Of a stretch of DNA of 64,000 nt, positions 53,306-62,997 are shown one piece after another. Within the stretch, counting starts at the first letter, position 1; every line of letters starts with the position of its first letter. The notes under the pieces are model-generated. The model ran no database searches. It was not told the origin of the DNA and saw nothing but the letters and a program-made list of their open reading frames with translations. The stretch lies in the NCBI GenBank assembly GCA_003021085.1, contig PXRE01000039.1, positions 1 through 64,000 on the forward strand, written 5' to 3'. Source of the DNA: Halobacteriales archaeon QS_1_68_20. GTDB taxonomy: Archaea; Halobacteriota; Halobacteria; Halobacteriales; PXRE01. Made by a program: the position numbers and the translations under genes.

Positions 53306-53557
53306 ATGACCGGCTACACTGCAACCGTGACGGTCCGGTTGAAGGGGGGCGTCCTCGATCCGGAGGCCGAGACCACTCGCCGGGCGCTACAGCGACTCGA
53401 CTTCGACGTCGAGGACGTCCGGTTCGCGGACCGCTACGAGGTGGACCTCGACGCCGCCTCCGTGGAGTCTGCCCGCGAACGCGCCGAGTCGATGGCCGAG
53501 CGTTTGCTCGCGAACCCGACCATCCACGACTACGACGTCGTCGTCGAGGAGCGATAG
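53306..53557 (+). CDS. purS: FGAM synthase subunit PurS
   Basis: The 83-residue protein is the small structural subunit that holds the PurL-PurQ complex of formylglycinamidine ribonucleotide synthase together. It begins MTGYTATVTVRLKGGVLDPE and ends EERLLANPTIHDY-like text (ERLLANPTIHDYDVVVEER), typical of the family. purQ starts 4 bp after its stop. Confidence 0.93.
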   Translation: MTGYTATVTVRLKGGVLDPEAETTRRALQRLDFDVEDVRFADRYEVDLDAASVESARERAESMAERLLANPTIHDYDVVVEER

Positions 53558-53561
53558 ACGG

Positions 53562-54266
53562 ATGACGGTAGCGAGTATCCGGTTCGGTGGGTCCAACTGC
53601 GACCGGGACGCCCTGCACGCGCTCTCGTCGCTCGGCGTCGACGCCGAGATCGTCTGGCACGAGGACGGCCTGCCGGGGGACGTCTCGGGGGTCGTTCTCC
53701 CGGGTGGGTTCTCATACGGCGACTACCTGCGGGCGGGCGCCATCGCTGCCCGGTCCCCCATCCTCGAGGAGGTCCGCGCGGCGGCGGCCCGTGGGGTTCC
53801 CGTGCTGGGCGTGTGCAACGGGGCCCAGATCGGTTGCGAGGCGGGCCTCGCCCCGGGCGCGTTCACCGTCAACGACTCCGCCCGGTTCCGGTGTGAACCC
53901 GTCCACCTCCGCGTCGAGAACGCGAACACGCCGTGGACCCGCGGGTACGAGGAGGGCGAGGTCGTCGAACTTCCCATCGCTCACGGCGAAGGTCGGTTCC
54001 TGGCCGAGACGAACGTCCACGACCGCCTCGTCGAGGAGGACCGCGTCCTCTGGCGGTACTGCGACGAGGACGGCGAGGTCACGGACGCCGCCAACCCCAA
54101 CGGCTCCCTGGACAACGTCGCGGGCGTCGCCGGCGAACGGGACAACGTGGCCGTCCTGATGCCCCACCCCGAACGTGCTGCGCTCCCGGACCTCGGTCGG
54201 ACGGACGGCCGACCGATACTCCGGGCGTTCGCGGAGGCTACTGGATCGGCCCAGGGCTCCGCCTGA
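53562..54266 (+). CDS. purQ: FGAM synthase glutaminase subunit PurQ
   Basis: The 234-residue class I glutamine amidotransferase has the nucleophile cysteine in VLGVCNGAQIGCEAGL near residue 86, the oxyanion GGFSYGDYLRAGA near 48, and the His and Glu in LMPHPERAALPD near 206. It supplies ammonia to PurL, which is not in the window. A C-terminal tail of about 15 residues may come from fusion of the reading frame with the following relic. Confidence 0.94.
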   Translation: MTVASIRFGGSNCDRDALHALSSLGVDAEIVWHEDGLPGDVSGVVLPGGFSYGDYLRAGAIAARSPILEEVRAAAARGVPVLGVCNGAQIGCEAGLAPGAFTVNDSARFRCEPVHLRVENANTPWTRGYEEGEVVELPIAHGEGRFLAETNVHDRLVEEDRVLWRYCDEDGEVTDAANPNGSLDNVAGVAGERDNVAVLMPHPERAALPDLGRTDGRPILRAFAEATGSAQGSA

Positions 54267-54673
54267 TTTTCCCTATCCGAACCTTACCTGATCGTCGGCG
54301 TCGCCATCTTCCTCGCGCTGGTCGGCGTCCTGGCGCTGGCGCTGTGTCTCGGCGTGTTCGCGGGCGACCGCCAGGGCGCACAGATGTTGCTGTTCCCGCT
54401 CACCGTCTTCGCCGTCGTCCCGATGTTCACCGACCTGTCGACCTTGTCCCTCCCGTTGCAGGCGCTCCTGTTCGCTATCCCGTTCACCCATCCCATCGTG
54501 GCGCCGAAGCAACTCCTGCTCGCAACTGGGCGTTCGTCGCGGTAGGTCTCGTGTACGAACTACTGTTCGCCGTCGGGGCGGTGTGGCTCGCGGTCCGACT
54601 GTCCGATTCCGACCGCTTGATCACCGGTGACGCCGGCCGCATCGGAAAGTACGTCCGGATGATCCAGCGGTGA
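54264..54673 (+). pseudogene. ABC-2 type permease C-terminal remnant
   Basis: From the end of purQ, membrane-protein text appears in a new frame (YLIVGVAIFLALVGVLALAL, LFPLTVFAVVPMFTDLSTLS, FAIPFTHPIVAPKQLLLA), then shifts near 54525 to NWAFVAVGLVYELLFAVGAV and ends RLITGDAGRIGKYVRMIQR. This matches the last third of an ABC-2 permease. The N-terminal half is absent and seems to have been replaced by purQ; the junction suggests a deletion. Confidence 0.72.
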
Positions 54674-54705
54674 TTCCTGCCTCCGGGATCTCGAGCGACC
54701 GGGAG

Positions 54706-55228
54706 TCACGAACGCCCCGGGTACGGCCTCGTCCGGACTTCGTCGTACAGGACGGTCCTGGCGGTTCGGTGAACCACCCGATGTCAGCGATCTCGCCTTC
54801 CCGGCCCCGTAGTTCGCCGCACTCGCGCTTCCCGGAGAAGATGGCGATGACGTCGAAGGGTTCAGTCCCGTTCGTGACCCGGTGGCGGACGGCGTGTACC
54901 TCCAGGAGTCCGGTCACTCGACACTGGATTCCCGTCTCCTCCCTGACTTCCCGATCGCGGCGCGTTCGTCGGACTCGTTCGGTTCCCGCTTTCCCCGGGG
55001 TCGGCCCAGCCATCGTCGCCTTCGTTACGGACGAGCAGAACCTCGTCTGCGTCGTCGGTTGCCCATATGCCGGCGCCGCCGAGGGCGTCGCGCTCCAGTG
55101 CGGAAGTCAGTCGCTCGTACTCGTGCCGGTGCAGTCCCACGTCTTCTCGTGGACCGGGTGGATTGTTCCCGGTGCAGGCGGTCGACGACCTCGTCTACGC
55201 GTCGTCTACTTCGCTCTCTGACGTCCAT
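54706..55228 (-). pseudogene. Nudix hydrolase, frameshifted
   Basis: Pieces in three frames add up to a Nudix protein: MDVRERSRRRVDEVVDRLHR at the N terminus, YERLTSALERDALGGAGIWA to GWADPG, then REVREETGIQCRVTGLLEVH (second half of the Nudix box) to FTEPP, and finally TVLYDEVRTRPYPGRS to the stop at 54706. At least three indels are needed. Relic or error-rich assembly. Confidence 0.72.
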
Positions 55229-55279
55229 TCGTCCGTCAGATCGGGGTCGATCGTTTCAACCCCCCGGAATCCGACTCGC

Positions 55280-56362
55280 TTATCGCGTCAGCGGCATCCC
55301 GTAACTCCGTTCGCGATCCATCACTGCGTCCCAGGTGGCTTCGCACTCGCAGGACACCTGGTCGAACACCGAGGGGTCCTGCCTGAGGTCGAAGTCTTTG
55401 ATCGCTCGCTGGACCCGGTCGTCGCACTCGCCGCAGTTGTGCGGGCCGCGGTCCGAGCCGTGTCCCACGGGGTCCGAGACGACGATCGCGTCTGCGTCGG
55501 CCGTCTCACCTAGCACTTCGACGACGCTCCAGAGCCACGGCGGCCGGTAGCCGTCCCGAAAGTACAGTTCGTCGACCATCGTGTACCGCTGGACGTTGGT
55601 CGGGTTCATCGAGACGGTGTGGCAGTTCTCGACGGCGGCGCATCGCCGGACGGAGTCGATCATGTCCTCGACGGCTTCGGATTCCGTGAGGAACGGCGGC
55701 TTCAGCAGGAGGTACGCCTTGACGCCAGCGTCCACCTCGGCGGCTTCTTCGCAGGCGGTCTCGAAGTCCCAGAAGTCGAAGTACTTGTTCACGCAGTCCC
55801 GCCGGACCCGGTCGGTCGCCGTCTCCAGGCCGACGGCGACGTCCGTCTCGATGCCACTGTCGGTGAAGTCCGCCAGTTTCTCGGCGCTCACGAAGTCCGG
55901 GAGACTCTCGACCAGGATTCGCTCGCGGTCCGCGAACGTCTCTGCGATCGCTTCTCGCGTTTCCGCCGGTACCTCGCGCTCGTCGAGGAACGACCCCGAG
56001 GTGTAGATTTTCACGAGGCCACACTGGTCGTCGTCGTGCTCGCGTTCGTGTTCGAGGCAGGCTTCGACCTGCGTCATCAGCGCTTCGTGACTCACGGATC
56101 CGCCCTCGACGGATTCGGCGACGTACCCACACATCGTACATCCGCCCGCCCGCGCCCAGCGGCACCCGCCGGTGTTGAGGATGATCGTGAGGCTGTCGTA
56201 GACGCCGCCAGGCGTACGGTCCTCGTCGATCCAGACCCGCGTCGGTTCCTCCGGATCGTACTGCTGGTCGTTCCGGGCGCGGATCTCCCGCATCACCTGG
56301 TTGTGCGCGTCCATCCCCCGCCCCTGCTCGTAGACCTCCGGCGTCGGCTTCCCGCTACTCAT
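55280..56362 (-). CDS. raSEA: archaeosine synthase radical SAM subunit RaSEA
   Basis: The 360-residue enzyme works with ArcS to turn the lysine adduct of preQ0 in tRNA into archaeosine at G15. The radical SAM cluster motif is CRWARAGGCTMCGYVAES (an extended CxxxxxxxCxxC) near residue 70. Other family text: VKIYTSGSFLDEREVPAETR, RILVESLPDFVS, VGLETATDRVRRDCVNKYFD and VSMNPTNVQRYTMVDELYFR, with further cysteines near the C terminus (CGECDDR, CECEATW). Start 56362 (MSSGKPTPEVYEQGRGMD) chosen. Confidence 0.93.
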   Translation of the reverse strand: MSSGKPTPEVYEQGRGMDAHNQVMREIRARNDQQYDPEEPTRVWIDEDRTPGGVYDSLTIILNTGGCRWARAGGCTMCGYVAESVEGGSVSHEALMTQVEACLEHEREHDDDQCGLVKIYTSGSFLDEREVPAETREAIAETFADRERILVESLPDFVSAEKLADFTDSGIETDVAVGLETATDRVRRDCVNKYFDFWDFETACEEAAEVDAGVKAYLLLKPPFLTESEAVEDMIDSVRRCAAVENCHTVSMNPTNVQRYTMVDELYFRDGYRPPWLWSVVEVLGETADADAIVVSDPVGHGSDRGPHNCGECDDRVQRAIKDFDLRQDPSVFDQVSCECEATWDAVMDRERSYGMPLTR

Positions 56363-56434
56363 TGCCGAATCGTTGGCCACCGACCCGTTTAACGGTGTTG
56401 ACGGGTCGTTCGCACCGGCCGCCGACTGAACCAC

Positions 56435-57448
56435 TCCGGCAAAGATTTACTATAGCGGTTATTGGTTTACTCGTCCCGTGAAGGGACGGCCGGCGGGGCC
56501 AGGAACAGGAATTTCCGACCCGTTCGAGGGTCGATGCGCAATTTTCGGGGGGAAGATGGCGGAGCGAGCCCTCGTCACTCCGATCCGAGGACGTCGGCCC
56601 GACCGACTGCTGGTAATCCGAGCCAGCGTCGGAATCGCTGGTCGGCCGCCGTCAGGGGAAGATCTACTCCAGCTCCGAGAAAGTCCGACCATGTGGCGAC
56701 CCGGCCAGGGGGGTTCCGATCCCGGGTCCTCTTCGGGGAGGGTCGAAGCAGATGTCGGGACGAGGACGAGACGACGCGACCTGTTCGCGAGCAGTGCCGG
56801 ACCCTGGTGATCGACCATCCGCCGCGGTCGGAACCCCGTTCTCCCCGGTCGAACCCTGGGGGGAGAGCCGCCAGAACCCGGTTCTCCGGCACCCCCGATC
56901 CAGCATTCGACCGGGCTCGAAGACCGGCCGTCGATACCTGGGGCCAGGAATCGTCGGCTCGTCCACCCGCTGATCTGTCGAGTAGGACTGACTTACCGTC
57001 TAGACGGTTACGTTACCGGCGAGTCGCTGGTGGTCGGACGCGCCTATCGTGGAACCATCGATGACAGTCCATGGAGCTGGCAATCGCGTTCCTGTCGTGG
57101 CACTCCATGCTGGACCGAAATCCTTGACCAGACGAGATCGAATCCATCGTGGTGACGACCCATTTACGAACCGATGGTCCTCGGGGTTCCTGGGTCGTCC
57201 CCGTCGATGCGTCGGGGCAAATTCAGCCCCTGTCGTCGACGACAGCCGGTCTAGCGTCCGGTAACTCCGGCGTGTTCCGCTCGCTGACTACCGGTAACGA
57301 GAGGTAACTGGTGGATTTCCGGATCTGCTCGTATTCGGGACGTATAGGACGAGCTTACCGCAGGTCCCGGGACCGTTCCACCATCGAGACCTGGGTTTCG
57401 TCGGTCAAATCCGGACCGGGAGAACGAGTGACGTCGTATTTGCCCCGG
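56435..57448. other. 1-kb intergenic region with no recognisable gene
   Basis: None of the open frames here shows protein-like composition, halophile acidity or family motifs; most are Arg/Pro-rich chance frames. The dinucleotide texture differs from the coding neighbours. It may be a decayed gene or hold an RNA that I cannot identify from sequence alone. Confidence 0.55.
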
Positions 57449-57619
57449 TCAGGCTTCGGCGCCGGTGTCGACCTCGTCGTCGATTCTGACGATCTCGTTG
57501 TCGCACTCCGGGCACCCCCACTTCGTCTTCGTGCCGAGGTGAAGGTTCGTCCTCGCCGCGAGGTAGAACGTTCGTTCCGAATTACACTCTGGACAGCGTC
57601 GAGTCAGTTCCTGGCTCAT
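57449..57619 (-). CDS. small zinc-ribbon protein
   Basis: The 56-residue protein has CPECNSERTF near residue 9 and CPECDNEIVR near 37, four cysteines in two CxxC knuckles, with a basic middle (LHLGTKTKWG) and an acidic tail. It is a complete single zinc ribbon. It begins ATGAGCCAGGAACTG at 57619 and stops at 57449. Likely a regulator or an accessory of an RNA or DNA process; function unknown. Confidence 0.82.
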   Translation of the reverse strand: MSQELTRRCPECNSERTFYLAARTNLHLGTKTKWGCPECDNEIVRIDDEVDTGAEA

Positions 57620-58112
57620 ACCTCTGGGTCCCTCCTCGCGGCAGTTGAATATACTGATTCGCGCGTGCGCACGCGGGTACGGCCCATCTCTGACGTCCTC
57701 TGCTGTCGTGGTCGTCCCGACGGCCGATCAGTCGTTCACCGACCCGAATTCCCCTGTCGGTGTCCTTCGAATCCTCGATCCCGCGGTTTCTCCACTTTGT
57801 TGCTTCTAGAAGGACAGGTAGAGCCGAAATCGACCGCCGGTGCCTGAAGTCGGCCGTCACGCACGGCATCTATAAACTGGATACCGCGATATTAAATTCG
57901 GTCGGTCACGGCCACCGGGTTCGTAATATCAATACTCCCGAAATCGAGGTAATCGAGGCCTCTGAGTGAATATTTCTGTCAGGAAATTATGGAACTATAA
58001 TGGCTGAAAGTGGTGGTGGTGATATTTTCAGGGGGTGATTACATATTGTATCCTCGTCTTCGGCGGGGACAGCTCGTCTGGGCTCCGGGCGAGCGTACGA
58101 GTCCGTGCCCGT
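57620..58112. other. AT-rich intergenic stretch, no gene seen
   Basis: About 57870-58060 is clearly richer in A/T than the rest of the window (for example GATATTAAATTCG, GAATATTTCTGTCAGGAAAT). No protein longer than about 12 residues with a start of its own is convincing. It may be a scar of an acquired element or contain promoters; the flanking genes are both on the minus strand. Confidence 0.55.
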
Positions 58113-59345
58113 TCAGAGCATCAGCGGGCCGATCAAGACGCCCATCAGGTGGACGCGCCGGGCACCGAACCGGGGTGGGACCAGCCCGACCAGCGAAGCG
58201 GCGACGAGCGCGAGGAGGCCGATACCGCCGGCGAACAGGACGGATAGTCCAGCGAGGAGAGCGAGCACGGCCATCGAGAGGCGGGTGGGGTCCAGGCGGC
58301 CGACGGTCCGCAGGTAGCGGTCCCCGATGGTCGGGACGGCGACGAACCCTGCCGCCGCGGCGAGGCAGACGCTCCCGAGCAACAGGGGCAAATTCAGCGG
58401 AACGGAGGCACGTTCCACGGCGACGAGCACGCCGGTCCGGGGGGTCCCGAGTGAGACGAGCGCGAACAGGGCGAAGACGGCGTTGGCCGTGTTGACGCCG
58501 CTGGTCGCCACGACGAATCCGCGAGCGCCAAGGTTCCCGGGGACGAGAAACAGCACGACGGCGGCGGCGATGGCGCTTGAGATTCCCGGCAAGTATCCCA
58601 CCGCCGCGCCGGCGAGCATCCCGAGGCCCGCCACCGCCCCGACCGTCCGCCGGGAGTGAGCGACCGTCGCGTCCGCCTGCTGGGGGACGCCGTCGCCGCC
58701 GGCCGCGTCCAGTAGGACGGGGACACCGAACAGGCCGGCGAACAGGGGGGCCAGCACGTCGCCCGTCGGGAGCGGGCCGGCGGGAGAACTGTCGAGGATT
58801 GCGACGCCGAGTGCGGCGCTCCCGGCGAACGCGGCGAGACCGCCCAGTCGTGACCGCCAGGAGGGCTCCGTGAACACGAGGAAGGCGACGAGCGCACCGA
58901 GCACCAGCGTCAGGTGCCGCCGGAGGTGAGGGTAGATCTCCTGCATTCCGAGCGTGACGGGTATCGCGAGCGGGGCCGCGAACGCCACGGCCAGGCCGCT
59001 ACCGAGCGCGGACAACCGCAAGGCCTCCCGGCCGCGCCCGCCGAGGACGAGGCGGTGGCCGGGCAGTGCGGTCGGCGCCATCGCGGGGTCGGGCACGCCG
59101 ATGGCAAGCGTCGGGACGATCTCCAGGAAGGTGTGCATCACCCCCGCGGCGATCATCGCGGCCCCGACCATCACCGGCGGACCGGGGACGGCGGGTGCGG
59201 CCGCAGCGAGCAGCAATGCGAGGTTGTTGACGTGTAATCCGGGGGTGAGGCCGCTCAGCGTGCCGAGCATGATACCGCCGAGCACGAACGCGAGTGCCAG
59301 GGCGGTGGTCTCGGGGGAGACGACCAGTCGAACGCCGTCGAGCAT
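58113..59345 (-). CDS. TctA-like (DUF112-type) membrane permease
   Basis: The 410-residue protein has about ten to twelve transmembrane helices. The signature is GTLSGLTPGLHVNNLALLLA near residue 30, with VPDPAMAPTALPGHRLVLGG near 85, and a second half with GYLPGISSAIAAAVVLFLVP near 253. This duplicated G-PG pattern is that of the large subunit of tripartite tricarboxylate transporters. Archaeal relatives lack the binding protein and small subunit, as here. Start 59345 (MLDGVRLVV) preferred. Confidence 0.82.
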   Translation of the reverse strand: MLDGVRLVVSPETTALALAFVLGGIMLGTLSGLTPGLHVNNLALLLAAAAPAVPGPPVMVGAAMIAAGVMHTFLEIVPTLAIGVPDPAMAPTALPGHRLVLGGRGREALRLSALGSGLAVAFAAPLAIPVTLGMQEIYPHLRRHLTLVLGALVAFLVFTEPSWRSRLGGLAAFAGSAALGVAILDSSPAGPLPTGDVLAPLFAGLFGVPVLLDAAGGDGVPQQADATVAHSRRTVGAVAGLGMLAGAAVGYLPGISSAIAAAVVLFLVPGNLGARGFVVATSGVNTANAVFALFALVSLGTPRTGVLVAVERASVPLNLPLLLGSVCLAAAAGFVAVPTIGDRYLRTVGRLDPTRLSMAVLALLAGLSVLFAGGIGLLALVAASLVGLVPPRFGARRVHLMGVLIGPLML

Positions 59346-59418
59346 CGGCACCGAGTGGCCCCGTCATCCGGTTTGAACGTTTGGAGGGCGGAGGTCGAAG
59401 GCGTCGGTCTCGGGGGGA

Positions 59419-60320
59419 TCACTCGGGCCTGGGAGCGTCCCGGAGCGCGAGTTCGCCGTCCACGTCGAGGTCCGTGATGGTCCCGATCTCGACGCCGGCC
59501 GCCTGCAGGCGGTCCTTCGAGCGCCTGACGAACGTCGACCGGACCGCCTCCCGCCGTTCGCGGTTCTCTTTGGGGAGCCACCCCCGGCGCGCAAGACGAC
59601 GTCGTCGCCCCGCAGTTCGACGACCCGGACCTGCGGGTCACGCTCGGCCGAGAGGTCGGCATGTTCGCGTGCGACCGTCCGGACGATTCGCATCGCCTGG
59701 CCGATGTCGTCGTCGGCGATGCCGAGTTCGACGGTGATGCCGACCGGATCGTTGATGGTCCGGTTCACGACCGGGTTGACGGTGAGTTCCGCGTTCGGGA
59801 CGATGACGGTGTCGTTGTCCAGCGTCCGCACGCGGGTCGTCCGGAAGCCGATGGCCTGGACGACGCCCTCCCTGTCGCCGTACTCGACGACGTTGCCGAC
59901 GTTCAACCGGGGGTTCTACACCAGGAAGATGCCGGCGACGAAGTTCGAGAGCACCTCCCTGGAGGCGTACCCGACCGACAGCGAGAACGCCGCGACGACC
60001 AGCGCCGACCCCCCGAGGAAGGCGTGGAACCCGCCGGCCGCGGCGCCAACCGCGAGCGCGACGACGACCCCCATCCCGGTGAGTTTCTCGACGGCCTCCC
60101 CGAGCGTCTGGTTGACGCGTGACCTGGCCACGGCCCGGCGGACGGCCGGGACCACCAGGAACCGACCGACGGCGTACAGCACCGCGGACACGACGACGAA
60201 CTCCTCTGCTGTAGCTACGACGAGCCGAGTTGCGACTGTTAGACGACCGGCGACTGCGCCTGCTCGGAGTACGCGGGCGGCTGTCCGACGTAACGGGCGA
60301 CCGTCCGGTGTCCGTCCCAC
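59419..60320 (-). pseudogene. MscS-family mechanosensitive channel, nonsense and frameshift
   Basis: The N-terminal half (MGRTPDGRPLRRTAARVLRA to EVLSNFVAGIFLV) ends in a TAG where Gln is expected; the chain would go on with NPRLNVGNVVEYGDREGVVQ, GFRTTRVRTLDNDTVIVPNA, the hallmark of MscS. A further one-base change near 59578 (a GGGGG run) shifts to WLPKENRERREAVRSTFVRR to the stop at 59419. Two lesions, of different kinds, favour genuine inactivation over one sequencing error. Confidence 0.85.
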
Positions 60321-60434
60321 CGACGGGACGGATTCCGACCGCCGTTCTACCGATTACCGGGTGCAGTGACTCGACCGACGATACCCGTCGCTGTTCGGCG
60401 CTGCGTCGAAAGAAGTGCGTGACGTGGGCCGCGT

Positions 60435-60770
60435 TCAGCCGAACAGTTCGCCGAGGCCCTCGCCGCTGGCCTCTTCGTCCTCGTCTTCCTCTTCGTCGGC
60501 TTCCGCTTCGGCCTCTTCCTCGGCGGCCTCTTCCTCGGCGGCTTCCTCGCCGCCGCCGGCCGCACCGCCCGAGGGCGCGCCCCCGGCGGGGACGGCCGCG
60601 GCTTCCTCGACGGCCTCGTCGATGTCGACGTCCTCGAGGGCGGCCACGAGCGCCTTGACGCGGGACTCCTCCACGTCGGCGCCGGCGCTCTCGAGCACGG
60701 CGGTCAGGTTGTCTTCGTTGATCTCTTCGCCCGTCTCGTTCAGGATGAGTGCTGCGTAGACGTATTCCAT
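60435..60770 (-). CDS. rpl12: 50S ribosomal protein P1 (L12)
   Basis: The 111-residue acidic stalk protein begins [20 protein letters not shown], has an Ala/Gly hinge ([20 protein letters not shown]) and ends in [13 protein letters not shown], the factor-binding tail shared with P0. Multiple copies sit on P0 and recruit elongation factors. It starts 4 bp after the P0 stop. Confidence 0.96.
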   Translation of the reverse strand: MEYVYAALILNETGEEINEDNLTAVLESAGADVEESRVKALVAALEDVDIDEAVEEAAAVPAGGAPSGGAAGGGEEAAEEEAAEEEAEAEADEEEDEDEEASGEGLGELFG

Positions 60771-60774
60771 GGTT

Positions 60775-61809
60775 TTATCCGAACATCTCGCCGAGGCCTT
60801 CCGCTCCGTCGCCGCCGTCGTCGTCCTCGTCGTCCTCGTCGTCGGCTTCGGCCTCGGTCTCGGTGTCTCGTTGGTCGGTCGATTCTTCCTCGTCGGCGGC
60901 CGCCGGCTGGGCGGGCGCCTCCACGTCGCGGAGCTCCTCGGGCAGGGCCTCCTCGTCGTCGATGGCCGCGGCCAGGGACTTCAGCTGGGCGTCGGCCTTC
61001 GCCACGAGGTCCGGGATGACGTCCGGGTCCTCGATGGACGCGTGGACCGCCAGCGCCTTGACCTCGCCGCTGGCTTTCGCCAGCAGTGCGGGCACGGTGC
61101 TCGCGGTCGGGAACTCGCTGTTGATGGCGAGGTTCCGGGCCCGGGCTGCGGCGGCCTGGACGTCGCCGCGGTAGGCGTCGACGTCGATGGCCAGCTCCTC
61201 CGGCTCGAACAGCACGCCGTGGGCGTAGACGGCCTGCAGGTCCAGCCCGACCTCCTTGGGCTCGATGCCCAGTTCGTTGAGGACGTTCTCGAGGTCCTGG
61301 GAGACCACCCCGCCCTGTTCGAGCACGGTCGAGTCCTCCAGCACCTGGATGGAGGCGTCCTGGATGCGGGCGTTGGCACCCACGCCCTGCAGGTCACCGA
61401 CGAACGGTCCGGGGTCGATGCCCGTGTCGCCCTCGGGGATGACGATGTCGTTGGGGGCCACCTCGCCCGCGTTGATCGGTGCGGGCGTCTTCGAGGCCTC
61501 CAGCTCCTTGTACAGTCCGAAGGGGTTGTCGTTCGTGCCGATGATGCCGACCTGCCCCTCGACGAAGTCGACGAGTTGCTCCAGGCCGTCGTCGACCTCC
61601 TCGAGCGCGCGGCGGACGAGCGTGTTGCGGCTCATCCGCAGTTCGGCGGTGCCGTGCAGGTCCGCCCGCATCTGCTGGAGCTGCCGGGACGGGATGCCCG
61701 CGACGTCGACGATACCGACCGACTCGTAGCGCTCGACGACGTCGACCAGTTCGTCGACCTCCTCGCGCTTCCACTGCGGAATCGTCTCGGTCTTGTGTTC
61801 TGCGGACAT
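60775..61809 (-). CDS. rplP0: 50S ribosomal protein L10 (P0)
   Basis: The 344-residue stalk base binds 23S rRNA ([35 protein letters not shown]) and holds L12 dimers through the C-terminal helices ([20 protein letters not shown]), ending in [12 protein letters not shown]. The acidic hinge before the tail is typical of halophiles. It lies directly after rpl1. Confidence 0.96.
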   Translation of the reverse strand: MSAEHKTETIPQWKREEVDELVDVVERYESVGIVDVAGIPSRQLQQMRADLHGTAELRMSRNTLVRRALEEVDDGLEQLVDFVEGQVGIIGTNDNPFGLYKELEASKTPAPINAGEVAPNDIVIPEGDTGIDPGPFVGDLQGVGANARIQDASIQVLEDSTVLEQGGVVSQDLENVLNELGIEPKEVGLDLQAVYAHGVLFEPEELAIDVDAYRGDVQAAAARARNLAINSEFPTASTVPALLAKASGEVKALAVHASIEDPDVIPDLVAKADAQLKSLAAAIDDEEALPEELRDVEAPAQPAAADEEESTDQRDTETEAEADDEDDEDDDGGDGAEGLGEMFG

Positions 61810-61810
61810 C

Positions 61811-62449
61811 TCAGGCCACCTCCACGGCGGGGCCCATCGTGGTCTTGACGTAGACCGCGTCGACGTTCAGCGGCCCCTTCTCGAGGTCGGCGTGCAGCCG
61901 CCGGAGGATGACGTCCACGTTGTCCGCGATGGCCTCCGGATCCATGTCCTCGGCCCCGACGCGGGTGTGGAACGTACGCCGGTCGCCCGAGCGGAGCTGC
62001 ACCGTGTTCTTCATCCGTTCGACGGTCTCGACGACGTCGTCGTCCGGCTGGAGCGGTTCCGGCATCTTGCCGCGGGGCCCCAGCACGGTACCGAGTTCGC
62101 GGCCGATGTCCTGCATCATCGACGCCTCGGCGATGAAGAAGTCGGTGTCGTCGGCGAGGTCTTTGGCCTCGTCGTCGTCGTCACCGAGGTCTTCGAGGTC
62201 GTCGCCGTCCAGTACGTCGTCGGCCACGTCTTCGGCGCGCAGGGCGGTCTCGCCCTCCGCGAACACGACGATGCGGGTCTCCTGGCCCGTCCCCTTGGGC
62301 AGGACCACGCTCTCGTCGACGCGATTCGACGGATCGTTGAGGTCAAGGTCGCGCAGGTTGATGGCGAGGTCCACCGTCTCGCGGAAGTTCCGCTCTGGAG
62401 CCTCGTCGAGTGCGCGAGAGACTGCTTGCTCTATGTCCTGATCTGCCAT
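61811..62449 (-). CDS. rpl1: 50S ribosomal protein L1
   Basis: The 212-residue protein begins [20 protein letters not shown] and has the L1 signature [20 protein letters not shown] near residue 122 and [20 protein letters not shown] near the end. It forms the L1 stalk and in archaea also represses its own operon by binding the mRNA leader. The start is preceded by a strong Shine-Dalgarno (GGAGGTGA). The L11 gene, usual partner, is not directly upstream. Confidence 0.96.
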   Translation of the reverse strand: MADQDIEQAVSRALDEAPERNFRETVDLAINLRDLDLNDPSNRVDESVVLPKGTGQETRIVVFAEGETALRAEDVADDVLDGDDLEDLGDDDDEAKDLADDTDFFIAEASMMQDIGRELGTVLGPRGKMPEPLQPDDDVVETVERMKNTVQLRSGDRRTFHTRVGAEDMDPEAIADNVDVILRRLHADLEKGPLNVDAVYVKTTMGPAVEVA

Positions 62450-62499
62450 CGTTCACCTCCGTAGTCCACGACCCGTTAGGGCCGGATCTCCTACGGTCG

Positions 62500-62528
62500 G
62501 GTGAAACAGGCGAAGCCTGTCTCGCCCG
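62500..62528 (-). promoter_or_regulatory. hairpin in the L1 operon leader, candidate L1 binding site
   Basis: The minus strand reads GGGCGAGACAGGC - TTC - GCCTGTTTCACCC. The arms pair over 13 positions with one A-C mismatch and one G-U. It lies about 50 bp upstream of the rpl1 start. A TATA-like TTTAAGT near 62555 would give a leader of about 80 nt containing the hairpin and the SD site. L1 autoregulation by leader binding is known in methanogens. Confidence 0.55.
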
Positions 62529-62605
62529 GTAGAAGGGTCATCGTGGACTTAAACCCGTCGAAGGGGCGGCGTGAGCGAAGTACACGGCGTAGGTACCCGG
62601 ACCGA

Positions 62606-62923
62606 TCACCGCCAGGGCGCGACCAGGTCCCGGAACGTCTCGCGGTCCGGGAGGCCCGTGATCCGTTCGACGGCCTCGCCGTCCTCGAAGACGATCATGG
62701 TCGGATCGGTCGTCACGTTGTGGGCGTCCGCGAGGTCGGCGTGGGCTTCGATATCGACCTTCAGGACCAGGGCGTCGAGGTCCTCGAGGACCTCGTCGAC
62801 GAACTCGTCCAGCACCGCACACGGCGCACACCAGTCGGCGTGGAACTCGACGAACACCGTCTCCCGGGACTCGACGACCGGGGCAAGGTCCTCGTCGGGT
62901 CGCAGTTCGCGTCGCTCGCCCAT
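62606..62923 (-). CDS. thioredoxin-family protein
   Basis: The 105-residue protein has the redox motif ADWCAPCAVLDEF near residue 31, DPTMIVFEDGEAVERITGLP (with the cis-Pro region) near 74, and a length typical of a single thioredoxin domain. It would reduce protein disulfides in the cytoplasm. Start 62923 (MGERRELRPDED) is preferred over 63001. Confidence 0.92.
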   Translation of the reverse strand: MGERRELRPDEDLAPVVESRETVFVEFHADWCAPCAVLDEFVDEVLEDLDALVLKVDIEAHADLADAHNVTTDPTMIVFEDGEAVERITGLPDRETFRDLVAPWR

Positions 62924-62997
62924 GGCGGACGCGTCATCGGCGCAGGATAAACGTCCGTCGGCCGACGGGCAGATCCCGGATGGGCGCTCCGGAGCGG

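Noticed and set aside
56660-56700. GAGAAAGTCCGACC resembling the GAGGAAAGTCC box of RNase P RNA
   Set aside because: One base is missing or changed, and I could not find the partner ACAGAAA-type box or the P4 pairing at a suitable distance. A chance match is more likely.
56462-57264. Several open frames of 70-200 codons in the gene-poor region
   Set aside because: Composition is Arg/Ser/Pro-rich and not acidic, no motif, no promoter with plausible start; treated as chance frames.
58029-58067. Tiny open frame MAESGGGDIFRG in the AT-rich island
   Set aside because: Twelve codons with no promoter or family support.
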